Shown piece after piece: positions 51,061 to 60,578 of a stretch of DNA of 64,000 bases (the first letter of the stretch is position 1; the number at the start of each line of letters is the position of its first letter). Under the pieces are notes generated by a model that was not told where the DNA came from, did no database searches, and saw only the letters and a list, made by a program, of their open reading frames with translations. The DNA lies in the NCBI GenBank assembly GCA_921293015.1, contig OV121083.1, positions 34,588,908 to 34,652,907 of the forward strand, given 5' to 3'. The position numbers were made by a program, and so were the translations under genes. This stretch comes from Phorcus lineatus (Eukaryota > Mollusca > Gastropoda > Trochida > Trochidae).

Positions 51061-52379
51061 TTTCAATAAATAACATAGACAGACAAACATGAGTGCCAGT
51101 TTCAACAAGATTCAACCGAACAAGACATGTACATCCAATATAAGTATAAACACCTGTATCTGTTTAATGCAAAACTTAATCTACTTTAAAACACACTTTA
51201 GCTACATAACTAATATCTATATTTATCATATGCCTTAATTACCATGAGATAAATGAATCAATGATTTTTAAAGTTTTAGTTAACAAAGCATCAAGTATAG
51301 GTTCTATTATAACACATAAATACACGTTTTTCAGACTTTCATTTTCAAACATAACAGAAGAGCTAAAATATACTAAATTACATATTTTACAAATCTTATA
51401 GTACGGCTCACAGCATTAATTGCTGGGATTAACCTCCTAAAAGTACGTTTTCAAGAATGTATACTTTTTAGTGTAAATACTGTATATTCTTTACAGTCAT
51501 TGATGCATGCACTGTCAGATACCGTTGTATACCGAAAGGTATTTATATGGAATATTTAAAATGGAAAACTTGAAACAAGACCCGTCAGGCTTGGAAAGAG
51601 ACTACCCACTGAGCCCCTATCAACAGAGGAATAACGGTATTACCTGTACATCAAGATATATATGTATATATATAAACATATATCAATGGCCTAGCTGACC
51701 AGACAGGTGTAAAATTTATACACCGTTTGCTTATCCCTCCAAATCTTGGGGTTTAAAATGACAAAAAATAACCCAAGGGGGACAATCTTTGGAATGTTGG
51801 TGTCTTCAAATGATCCTGAATTTTCTAAGGGCAAACTTTAGGGTCCCAATAAACAAACATCAAAGATAAATGTCTGATGAGGACTTTTGCGTATTAAGCG
51901 TACAGTGATTCAAATATCCTATTTTCCACACAATAAATCTCCTAATTTTCGCGTGAACTTTTACCTAGCAGGGGTGAAAATAAATTCTGAGCTGTACTCT
52001 ATGGTTAAGGCTTGGTATTAAGGGTTCTTACCTATATTCAATGACATGTATATCATTTCATACTTATATAGGCTTCTCAAGGTATTATTGTCTGTTTGCT
52101 GGGCACTCAGTGTACAGATACAAAATTGAGTGGGTTATGATCCTCTTCACAAATGCCACTTCAATGCTCTTTAATACTCGGAAACTTTTAGGAAATCCTC
52201 TGCTCTTACCTGAATTTTCAAATCAGAGGGTACAAGGATATTTTATTGGAGACATTGTTCAGTGAACTTAGCATCTATTATTATTGCTCATTAAAAAACT
52301 TCAAAGCAAGAATTTTCGATGCTTAAAATCATGCATTAAAATCATGATTACACAAACAGGGATATTAGAGAATGGAATT
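51061..52379. other. AT-rich noncoding stretch
   Basis: May include more decayed sequence upstream (on the minus strand) of the LINE relic, but I cannot recognise further RT motifs. Nothing else supported. Confidence 0.45.
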
Positions 52380-52395
52380 GGGGGGGGGGGGGGGG
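52380..52395 (+). repeat. G16 homopolymer
   Basis: A 16-G run followed by AGTGGTGAGTGGGTTAGGGG. Potential G-quadruplex; length may be unreliable in the assembly. Confidence 0.9.
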
Positions 52396-53934
52396 AGTGG
52401 TGAGTGGGTTAGGGGTTTGGGTGTAGAATAGGTATTATAAGGTAAAACTCCCCCTTTTAGTAGGTTCAACCAAAGTAAAGGTGAAGCATACTCCTTCCAA
52501 AAGGATAACCCCAATTTCATTATCCCTGGTTCCACCACCTGAGATTATCATAAATGGTAACCTTTTGTATTAATTATCCACACTTTGAGTTTAAATTTTG
52601 AGGAATCACTAAAGAATGTCATAATCCTCCCTTGGTTGCCGATTGACCCATTAAGGACTTTTGTCAACTATGATAGATGAATAATAATTAAGTCAAAACT
52701 AATATTTGATAAAAAACCTAGTATAGATATTATTTGATAAGAAATTCTTAATCTACTCATTTATGGTCATTAGTGATAAATCATATGTATACAACATATC
52801 TAATTTCAGTTTAAGAAAATGAAAAACCATTATCAATACAAATCGGCAAGTATTTTACAACAGATTTATCAATCATATCATTGATGTTATTTGTGTTCAC
52901 TGGAAACAATGAGTAATAAAGCTTTAAAATCTAGTAGAACAATTGAAGCCTTTTCTATTCAAACAAATATATCCATGTATAACAATATCTGCCCTGATAT
53001 TGATTATGCAAATACATAAATATTATGACTTTTGATAAACCCTTCATAAAACAAATTATATTTATTTACATAACCCTTAACAGGTTTGGACTTATGAGAT
53101 AAGTAATGGGAGAATTAAGAAACAAGTTTAAACTAACCTAACATTTAATATGAGAGAGTATATTTCATGTCTCTAACAAGTTTTGACATAAAAGGCAACA
53201 TAATATGTGTAAGTTGTTCAACATCAAGTTTTCAGACAACCATTCATGCATTATCAATAAGATCCAAATTCCTCCCATTCCAAAGTATATTTTGACCTCA
53301 TTGTATACCTACAAACATGTTAAGATTTGAAAGATGTGTTTTTTATTCAGTAGTTTTCATCATCAGTTCTTCTTTATGCGTGACCTTGATGGAGTTTAGA
53401 CATGTATCTGATCATCTAAAATGAAATATATATTTCCCGAAAGAATTTGTTTTAACATGTTGTTCCAGGAGAAAAAGCTATGAGGATATAATTACAAGAA
53501 AAGAAAACCTTTTTATTTGATACAGTTCAATGCATTTCTATGATATTGTTAAAAAAACTATTGAGCTTTAAAGCAATAGTAAATAAGTCATTAAAAACTG
53601 GGTTTGAACATGTATATCGAAAAAAATATCTATCAGCAAAGGGATGCTATCTTCACACATGATACATATTCATGTTTGGCTTTGATATTGATAAAGATAT
53701 TGATTGACCTGATTTCATGCTTGAGCGGTTACATAACGATAGTGACAATTCATGGATAGTATCGAGAGGACGTTTGACATGAACTTAATCTCCTCATCAA
53801 ATATGTAGCTGTTGATCATTCATGTCGGGTATTCTACTAAATACTTAACCAGTTATCTGCAAGATTAGAAATCTTGTGGTAGGACACTGTTCATGCATAG
53901 CATTGTGAGTGGCCAATATACCGTCAAGGTGAAA
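52396..53934. other. AT-rich noncoding stretch
   Basis: No supported feature. Confidence 0.5.
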
Positions 53935-54015
53935 TAGGCGAGTTGGTTAGCCGCTAGTATTATCAATACTGTGGGGTTTATCCTGACTCTGAGGGTATGG
54001 GTAAAAATTCCGCAA
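53935..54015 (+). mobile_element. Decayed tRNA-like SINE head
   Basis: TAGGCGAGTTGGTTAG at 53935-53950 closely matches a tRNA A box (TAGCTCAGTTGGTTAG). About 45 bp further, GGGTATGGGTAAAAATTCC aligns with the usual GGGTTCGAATCC B-box region, with the B box mutated. No cloverleaf or acceptor stem is intact, so it is a SINE remnant and not a tRNA gene. Confidence 0.45.
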
Positions 54016-56115
54016 CAGATTCAAAAATGAAATCAAAATGTATGGTTAAGATAAAGAAAATCTAAATTTCATATAAAAATAACTTGTCCATACATAACAA
54101 AAGACTGACTCAACACAAATACAGTATATTCATAATTATCACCCTCTTTCCCCTCATAAAAAGAGCAGAAACTAATTCTTCATACCATTCAGCCACCTTT
54201 TAAAACATGTACACACGCACATATTTCAAAGCCTGTATACTTTTCAACTTCTAATTTTACTTAACCACCAGAGGCTAGTCTGTACAGGTAACTGAAGATG
54301 AATAGGACCTAAATAGGTAAGTAAAGGTAGGTGAGATGTAGGTATACATAAGTAAAATGTAGATAATACCCTAGCTACAACAAATCTAGGCCTATCCCTG
54401 CTTGTAGAGGCCTGCCGAAGCACATCTCATTTTTATTTACGTTTTGTTGGATGTCGTTACCCCCCACTGCTTTGTTCGTGACAGCAATAAACGCCCCTAG
54501 CTATCTTCGCAATATACATGGCTAAGATGATCATTATCATTAAAGAAGTAGATCCTAAGAATAAACTTTACCTGCACTAAACGTGATTATTTTTTATCTT
54601 TAGACGATAAAATAAAACATTAGAATTAGCATAAATGATGTGTTAGCTTTTTTTTCAAAATTTCTTCCATGACATGTAATGATTAAAAATCTATTGATAT
54701 TTCTTTGTAATGTATTTGTTTATATTTTCAATTACACAAATAAAATAGAATCTGTAACAATAGAAAATGATATTCTTATCTATCATACCTTATAATACTT
54801 ATTGAATCCTTTAATGAAAACTTTCTTACATAACAGATATTATCTAAAATTTCTAAAACCAATGTTTTCATTCATCCAGAAATTGTACACAATAATATGC
54901 TTATGCACTCAAAACCACTAAATATGACAATTAATTAATTTAGAACTATGCACATACTTTATATACTCTTTCTAAATCTTATATCTACAACTCATGTTTA
55001 TCAAGTACTCTCAGTCTTTGAAAAATATCACATTTTACACACAACCTTCATGATATTAATAAGTTTATACAAATTTCTTTCTACATAAAAGTCTTTGCAA
55101 GTCCATCATCTTTTGCAGTCATAGTTCAAAGATTTGTATATTGTTGTTTATAGGTTTGAAACTGGGAAGATAAAAATGACATATAAAAAACCCCACTATC
55201 TTCTATACTTTTAAAATATGAAGTCATTTTCTCTTGACATGGAAAAACATACACTATCTTTATTCCTAATTCTATACTTTTCAATGTGAAGACATTTTTC
55301 TCTTTCCGTGGGAATGTTAATATCATGTTGTTTTCTAAATCAAACAAAACAAATTAATCATTTTCAAACTGCCCTGTGTTGATGATCTTGAAATCTGCTG
55401 TTGTTGCTTTTGATGAAACTGACTTACCTTTTCTCCACTGTAAAGTAAGCATATTTGGCATAGCACCACCATATTTATGTAATCAATACAGAAAATTAAA
55501 TCTTAAAAGATATTACACATATTACAAGTATCATATATATGATCCCAAGTATCTTTACACTGCAGAAAAAGTACCTGACTGAACATGAAAGTATGAATGA
55601 ACTTCAAATATGTTAATCTTGGTGTTTTATGTATCATGGGAATGATAATCATCATGCATGTACCTAGGAGAGATTTGGTTCATGTATGGAAACTAGTTGA
55701 AGAAATACAGAATATTTTCAAATTGAAATCTGTAACAATATTCTGGTATTATAATTGGTTTAAAGTATCTGTATATGTATCTGTATCTCTGTCGGTATTA
55801 ATGTTTCTGGTGTGATGTGTCATATTGCATGTCATGAAAAAATCAGAAAACACACACAAAAAATCAAAAACATTAAAAACCATAAATCCTTCATTTTCAA
55901 TATTATAATATTATGACCAAACACTTTTAACAGATGTAATGAACTGACATTCTTTCCTCATTAATGCCAAACTTTAGGGGTCCAAATTATGATAAGAATG
56001 TTACTAATTTTCTTTTCAACAAATAGCGATGATATGTTGAGAGTCAAATATGTTTTTGGAAAAAGTTCACCATAGTGCACATATGATAATTATAAGCCTT
56101 GAAAAGAACACTTAC
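54016..56115. other. AT-rich noncoding stretch, probably kinase intron downstream of the exon
   Basis: Contains a weak ~72-bp direct duplication at 55195-55320 (TCTATACTTTTNAA-TGAAG-CATTTTTCTCTT). The next kinase exon (after HRD) should lie on the minus strand at lower coordinates, but I could not find a DFG- or APE-encoding exon here. Confidence 0.45.
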
Positions 56116-56282
56116 CTGTGAGCCACCCCCCTTTCGTGTAGGTAATGCAATGCTGAGACCATCTGTCGGACAAATGTCCGAGACTTGTCTTCTGAAAGTC
56201 GGTAATCCTTATGCAACTTGATGTAGGCTAAGAGTTCACCGCCTGCGGCATACTCAGTGACTAAACAGTACAATGTTGTTGC
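56116..56282 (-). CDS. Protein kinase exon (hinge to HRD loop)
   Basis: One exon of a Ser/Thr protein kinase. The 55 codons start ATTLYCLVTEYAAGGELLAY, which covers beta-strand 5, the hinge (TEYAAGGE) and the start of helix D. Helix E follows (TFVRQMVSALHYLHERG), and the exon ends VAH plus two bases of an Arg codon, i.e. at HR of the HRD catalytic loop. It is bounded by TTTTATTTTGCAG (acceptor, 56283-56286 side) and CAG|GTAAGT (donor, 56111-56115), entering in phase 0 and leaving after two bases. Composition sits between the AT-rich flanks and the DIRS element. The GGEL and LSE-pattern helix suggest a CAMK/AMPK-related kinase (for example near HUNK, NIM1 or NUAK), but one exon cannot settle the subfamily. 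No other exon of the gene was identified. Confidence 0.85.
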
Positions 56283-57973
56283 CTGCAAAATAAAAATATG
56301 ATTATTAATAACAATCTTCATCATCTGGATGAAACAAAATTTAAATGCTAACATTTCTGGTCACCTATTGTAGGTTGCATATCCTCAGAGAACATGCAAT
56401 GCATTGCATGTGGCTAAAGTTGATTGACCTTATTACATACATACATATTTTTTACTTTTTGCAAGATGAAGAACTATATAACACAGCATCAAAGTCTTGT
56501 ATGGATGGAAAGGTACTTAAAAATATTCTATATTGTGTTGATAAAAGACTTGTCTTTTCATATCTTTATATAAATGTCTTATAAATGTTTTATGTTCGTT
56601 GTGTAAATTCAAAAAGAAATTTCAGACGATGATAAAAAACAAAGTTGAATCAAATGTACAATATTATTAATTAATCCTTCATCTTTCTATCTCAAATATC
56701 AAAACCAAATACATTTCATCACAAATTATCCTCATATTCAAGACATTTAATATACATGATCTATATATCGGTTGTCAGATTAATTCTCGTAAACATATTT
56801 GAGTCATCATCAACTGATCTGACTCTGATATTGAAGATTTGTCATTTCGACATGCAATCTACAACCTGTAGTCAATTTCATACTATTCTCCCTCCCCATC
56901 CCCCTTAATCCAGTGGGCACTAAATAACCTCAATTCCCCTGTGTGATACTGGTCCCTGATCAGGCCAAGCCTATCTGCGACTTGTCCATTTACTGACATG
57001 TCATGGCAGAATCATGCAAATAGCATCGTCGATATCATGTCAATTTCAATTAAATATCATATATCACTAAATTGCATCCTTCTGAAGCATGTGATGGTCC
57101 AGCAAAGCGCCATACTGCACATTATGCTTATTCCAATAGTTCATATCGATTCCTGCCCACTAACCTCTGCTAGGCCAGGTCAAAGGTTATCCGATTGGGA
57201 TGGATAGGGATAATAGCCAGGGATAGGTTGAAGGTTTAATGCAGCAGATGATTGGCTATAGACATGCTTTTGGTTCAGTGCTCATTCTCTGTACATTTCA
57301 TACACAGGTGCAGTGCTACAATAATTGTATCATTACCAAGACATAAGCACTTGTATTTACACGAAAGGTGGAAAATGAATTTATTATTCTGACAGATTCC
57401 TTATTTGACACTGTTGGGAGTGCTGTGTATAGATAATAACATTTTATGAGGGATGATTTTGATAAATCAACTTCATATTTAATAAGACTTTGTGAAAGGT
57501 TTTGGTGGAATAATTTCACATAGAACTTCATTTAGAATTATGTAACATATCAGAATCCTACTTCATATTAGGGATTTTAAAAATGTTAAATTTGTTTATA
57601 AACTTTCAGAGCACTCAATTTCAATATCACATGATAAGGGACTTAATTAACCTTATCTCTTATATTTGAAGCATTTTTTACAAATTCAAGTATTTCCAAC
57701 ACCCTTTTCTCAACCCTCCAACAGTAAATCATACACCATATTTAGTCTATGATAGAAATATGTATGACAAACCAAATGATATAATCCTTTTTAAGTAGCT
57801 GCCTATCAAAAGTAATATCCTAACTCATTTTCTTTTGAGTAATTTTATTGAATCTTATCCCAAGGCGTTTATTACATCAATTATCCTTCCTTTACAAAAT
57901 TTTTGCAAAATAATTGTGACATAAAAGGTAAATAACTTTTACAATATGTTTACAAGGGTAACATGAAATAGGA
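56283..57973 (-). other. Intron upstream of the kinase exon
   Basis: AT-rich, starting next to the splice acceptor and running to the DIRS element. Frames of 68-79 codons on either strand have no domain. A balanced patch at 56880-57240 shows nothing recognisable. If earlier kinase exons lie beyond the window, the DIRS element is inserted in this intron in the opposite orientation. Confidence 0.5.
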
Positions 57974-58146
57974 ATTATTTAATATACTCTCCTCGATAGT
58001 TAACAATATGCCCGATTATCCTAATCTGTCTAATTCCGACAATCCTTACACAGAGTAAAGACAGAGTTATCGCTGCCCTAGCCTGCATCGAATACTCGCC
58101 ACCAGGTGGCTAACCCTACGTCATCATTGCTTTTCTGTCGGCCATC
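57974..58146 (+). repeat. Left inverted terminal repeat of the DIRS element
   Basis: Positions 57974-58015 (starting ATTATTTAATATACTCTCCT) are perfectly complementary to 63824-63865, 42 of 42 bases. The inner part, 58108-58130 (GGCTAACCCTACGTCATCAT then TGC), is perfectly complementary to 63978-64000, and weaker similarity runs to 58146/63961. The repeat therefore has an outer portion copied in the internal complementary region and an inner portion matching the start of the right terminal repeat. The sharp left edge at 57974 is taken as the element boundary. Confidence 0.85.
58055..58078 (+). repeat. Direct-repeat partner within the DIRS left end
   Basis: GTAAAGACAGAGTTATCGCT here resembles GTAAAGAGAGAGTTGTTATC-GCT at 63769-63791 in the same orientation. 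The two sit at comparable places near the element's ends and could be a cis signal for reverse transcription or promotion; that is inference. Confidence 0.45.
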
Positions 58147-58394
58147 AAGTGCAGACGTGTCTTGATAGCTTAGCGATTTCCGACTGTTTTATGATTAAAC
58201 CTTTTTCACCTGTGTGATTTCTCGACTGTTTGTCGTGTTTGGGTTCGGCTACTTCTTGTGGAGTATCCAGGACCTGTGTTTATTTGTCTCCTTGCCGGTT
58301 TTGTCAGCAGTTGACTTCAGTCAGCTGTTGTCGATTTCGGCTACCCGGACTGCACGTGCGTTGCGTGCTGGGTCGTTCAGCCCCGTGTTTGGCT

Positions 58395-58760
58395 GGTTTA
58401 GCGGTAGACCTCCCGTCTACCGCCTCTCTTCTGCGCTTGGCTAGCTGTGCGCTTGCCGCCTGGTAGCGCCTACCGCCTAGCGCCCGCGCTGGCTTCAGGC
58501 TTTGCGTCTGACCGCCTGGAGTTTCTGCCGCCTGCCGCCTGCCGCGTCAGGCGCTCTACCGCTTCCCGCTAGCGCTGGCCGCCTGCTCGTCAGACCGCCT
58601 GCGCTTCAGGCGCTCTACCGCCTTCTACTAGCGCTGCTCGCCTGCGCGTCAGGCGCTCTACCGCCTGCCTCTAGAGTTTATCGCCTGCGTGTCAGGCGGC
58701 CCCGCCTCCCGCTAGCGCTGATCGGCTGGCGCTCGCTTGCGTCTGGCTCGTGCGTAGTGT
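58395..58760 (+). repeat. DIRS leader: GC-rich imperfect tandem repeat
   Basis: CGTCAGGCGCTCTACCGCC and variants recur at about 58545, 58606, 58648 and 58690 (42-60 bp steps), interleaved with CGCTAGCGCTG and CCGCCTGC. The leader precedes gag and probably holds promoter or 5'-UTR functions. Three short open frames across it (58214-58792) are composition effects and not genes. Confidence 0.7.
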
Positions 58761-58802
58761 GCTGTCCCCGTCAGGCGCCCCCCCTAGGGTGAGCGTGGGG
58801 CT

Positions 58803-60578
58803 ATGTCCAACCCCTTCTCAGGGTTTTGTGGAGGGTGTGGGTCCAGGAAGTCGGCGCGCTTCGACCCTCACTCTCTCTGCCGCCTGTGTCGGAATCTCTG
58901 CGCCGAGTCGGACAGGTGCAGGGAATGTGAACACCTTTCCCCGGCGGAGCACAGAGAGTACCGCGCCGCGGTAAAGAAGTCGGAGTCTCAGCAGAGACTC
59001 AGATCCACTAGGCGGCCTTCTGCGTCCTCCTCAGCTACCGCCTCCAAGGGCGCGGATGTCGCGCAAAACTCCGATCTTGTCATTTCGGAGGACGCCGCGG
59101 AATTTGACCTGTCGGAGACAGGCGGCGGGTCCGATAAGATCGTGTCGCCGGTTGAGGATGCGCCGGTCGCCTCTCCTCCCTCTAGCGGGGTAGAGCGATC
59201 TCCTGGAAGGAGATCCTCCCCTGACACTGCCTCTTCCCCGGGCCGCCGGGCCGCCAGGAGGAAGAGGAAACATAAGAAGAGGAAGAGGTCGAGAGCCGCT
59301 TCCCCAGTTGCCTTCGACCAGAAGAAGCTGACGGACGATATCATGTCCTCAGTGAAGGATCTGGTCGTATCCATGTTCGAGTCCAGAGAACGCGAGCGGC
59401 CCAGGGTCGAGGAGGGGACTACTTCATCCCCGCCCTCCCCTGAGGCGCCGTCCTCTCCTAAGAGGAGGAGGGTGGTGGTCGTTTCTCCCGCCGCCACCCC
59501 CTCGGATCATGACTCTTCCCCAACTCCTGATCGAGGCCAGGATGAAGGAACGCCTGGGCGGGGGAACGTGACTCCCCCACCGCCTGTCACGGCTGTGAAC
59601 ACGGCGGACGACGCTCCCGATCTAAAAGACCGCCTGACTGCCATCGCGGATTGGTGTCAGGTAAGCGTTCAGGAGTTGGAGGAAGAACCTTCTTCGACTA
59701 GGGTGGCCAGGTTGGAAACCTTCTGCGCGGAGGAGGAGATGCCGACGCAGCGCCAGCTGGCGCTTCCGGCGCACAGGCTCCTGCAGGCGGCGGGCAGAGA
59801 CTTCGACTCCAACGTTGCAGCTGCAGCGCCGGGTCGTCTCTTGCCCCCCCTGGTGTTATCGGACAAGGTCCGATCTGGCCTCCCAGTACATGGCTGTTCC
59901 TTGCCCTTTTCTCCCCCCGCCTTGGACGACGACATCCGGCGAGTGGCGGCCCCTGCCACACCTCACCAGGTGTCAGATGCTCACTTGTCACACCTTGACA
60001 AGGAAGCAAGGAGCATCTTGGGGCTGGCCAACCACGTCGCGCACGCCTGCCAAGCGATGGCAGCATTCGCGAACGAGGCGGGCATGGAGCAAGGGGCCAA
60101 GGCTCTCTATCGTGGCTTTGGATCCGTGGCCGGGAATCTCGCGCAGATGATGCTGTCTGCCTCTCGCATCTCAGCGGGGGTGACGAATCTCAGGCGCGAT
60201 GGTTTCCTGGCGCGGACGAACCTTCCGGCGGAGCTCCGGAACCGACTGAGGTCCGTTCCTGGGACTTCCTCTACCCTCTTCGACGGGCAAGTCGCGGGGG
60301 CTCTTCGCCAGCGGCAGGAAAGCCAACAACAAGAGCTAACAAACAGACTGGCCGCTGGTGGGGGCAGAGTATCTGCCCAGACGACAACGCCTAAGAAGAA
60401 GGGTGGAGGTGGGCCCTCCTTCCCTACGAAGACGGGAGGAGTGTCGTTTCTCGGGGGGAGGAGTCGGCAGGACAGAAGTCGCGACTTCACTGCCGGCCCC
60501 TCCCCCAAGCGCACTCCCAAGAAAGGCAACCAACGCCTCAAAGGTCGTGCCAACGGAGGTACCCCCAAGAAACAATGA
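58803..60578 (+). CDS. gag: DIRS gag-like nucleocapsid protein, 591 aa
   Basis: Starts at an ATG and ends at TGA 60576-60578. The N-terminus carries a cysteine cluster: C9, C12, C26, C29, C33, C39 and C42, with DPHSLCRLC in the middle, a pattern typical of DIRS gag proteins and likely zinc-binding. A strongly basic stretch near residues 145-168 (RRKRKHKKRKRS) looks like a nuclear localisation or nucleic-acid-binding signal. A long Ser/Pro/Glu-rich linker leads to a helical segment (about residues 400-510) containing RNRLRSVPGTSSTLFDG, and the C-terminus is again basic (PKRTPKKGNQRLKGR). It would package element RNA. The next frame overlaps its last 239 bases in a +1 register. Antisense frames of 122-173 codons inside it are shadows caused by high GC. 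Confidence 0.88.
   Translation: MSNPFSGFCGGCGSRKSARFDPHSLCRLCRNLCAESDRCRECEHLSPAEHREYRAAVKKSESQQRLRSTRRPSASSSATASKGADVAQNSDLVISEDAAEFDLSETGGGSDKIVSPVEDAPVASPPSSGVERSPGRRSSPDTASSPGRRAARRKRKHKKRKRSRAASPVAFDQKKLTDDIMSSVKDLVVSMFESRERERPRVEEGTTSSPPSPEAPSSPKRRRVVVVSPAATPSDHDSSPTPDRGQDEGTPGRGNVTPPPPVTAVNTADDAPDLKDRLTAIADWCQVSVQELEEEPSSTRVARLETFCAEEEMPTQRQLALPAHRLLQAAGRDFDSNVAAAAPGRLLPPLVLSDKVRSGLPVHGCSLPFSPPALDDDIRRVAAPATPHQVSDAHLSHLDKEARSILGLANHVAHACQAMAAFANEAGMEQGAKALYRGFGSVAGNLAQMMLSASRISAGVTNLRRDGFLARTNLPAELRNRLRSVPGTSSTLFDGQVAGALRQRQESQQQELTNRLAAGGGRVSAQTTTPKKKGGGGPSFPTKTGGVSFLGGRSRQDRSRDFTAGPSPKRTPKKGNQRLKGRANGGTPKKQ

Noticed and set aside
53935..54015. A-box plus B-box-like region as a functional tRNA
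   Set aside because: The B box is mutated and the stems do not pair, so only a decayed SINE head is claimed.
58214..58792. Several 70-96 codon frames in the DIRS leader
   Set aside because: They track a GC-rich tandem repeat, overlap one another in different frames and lack conserved motifs.
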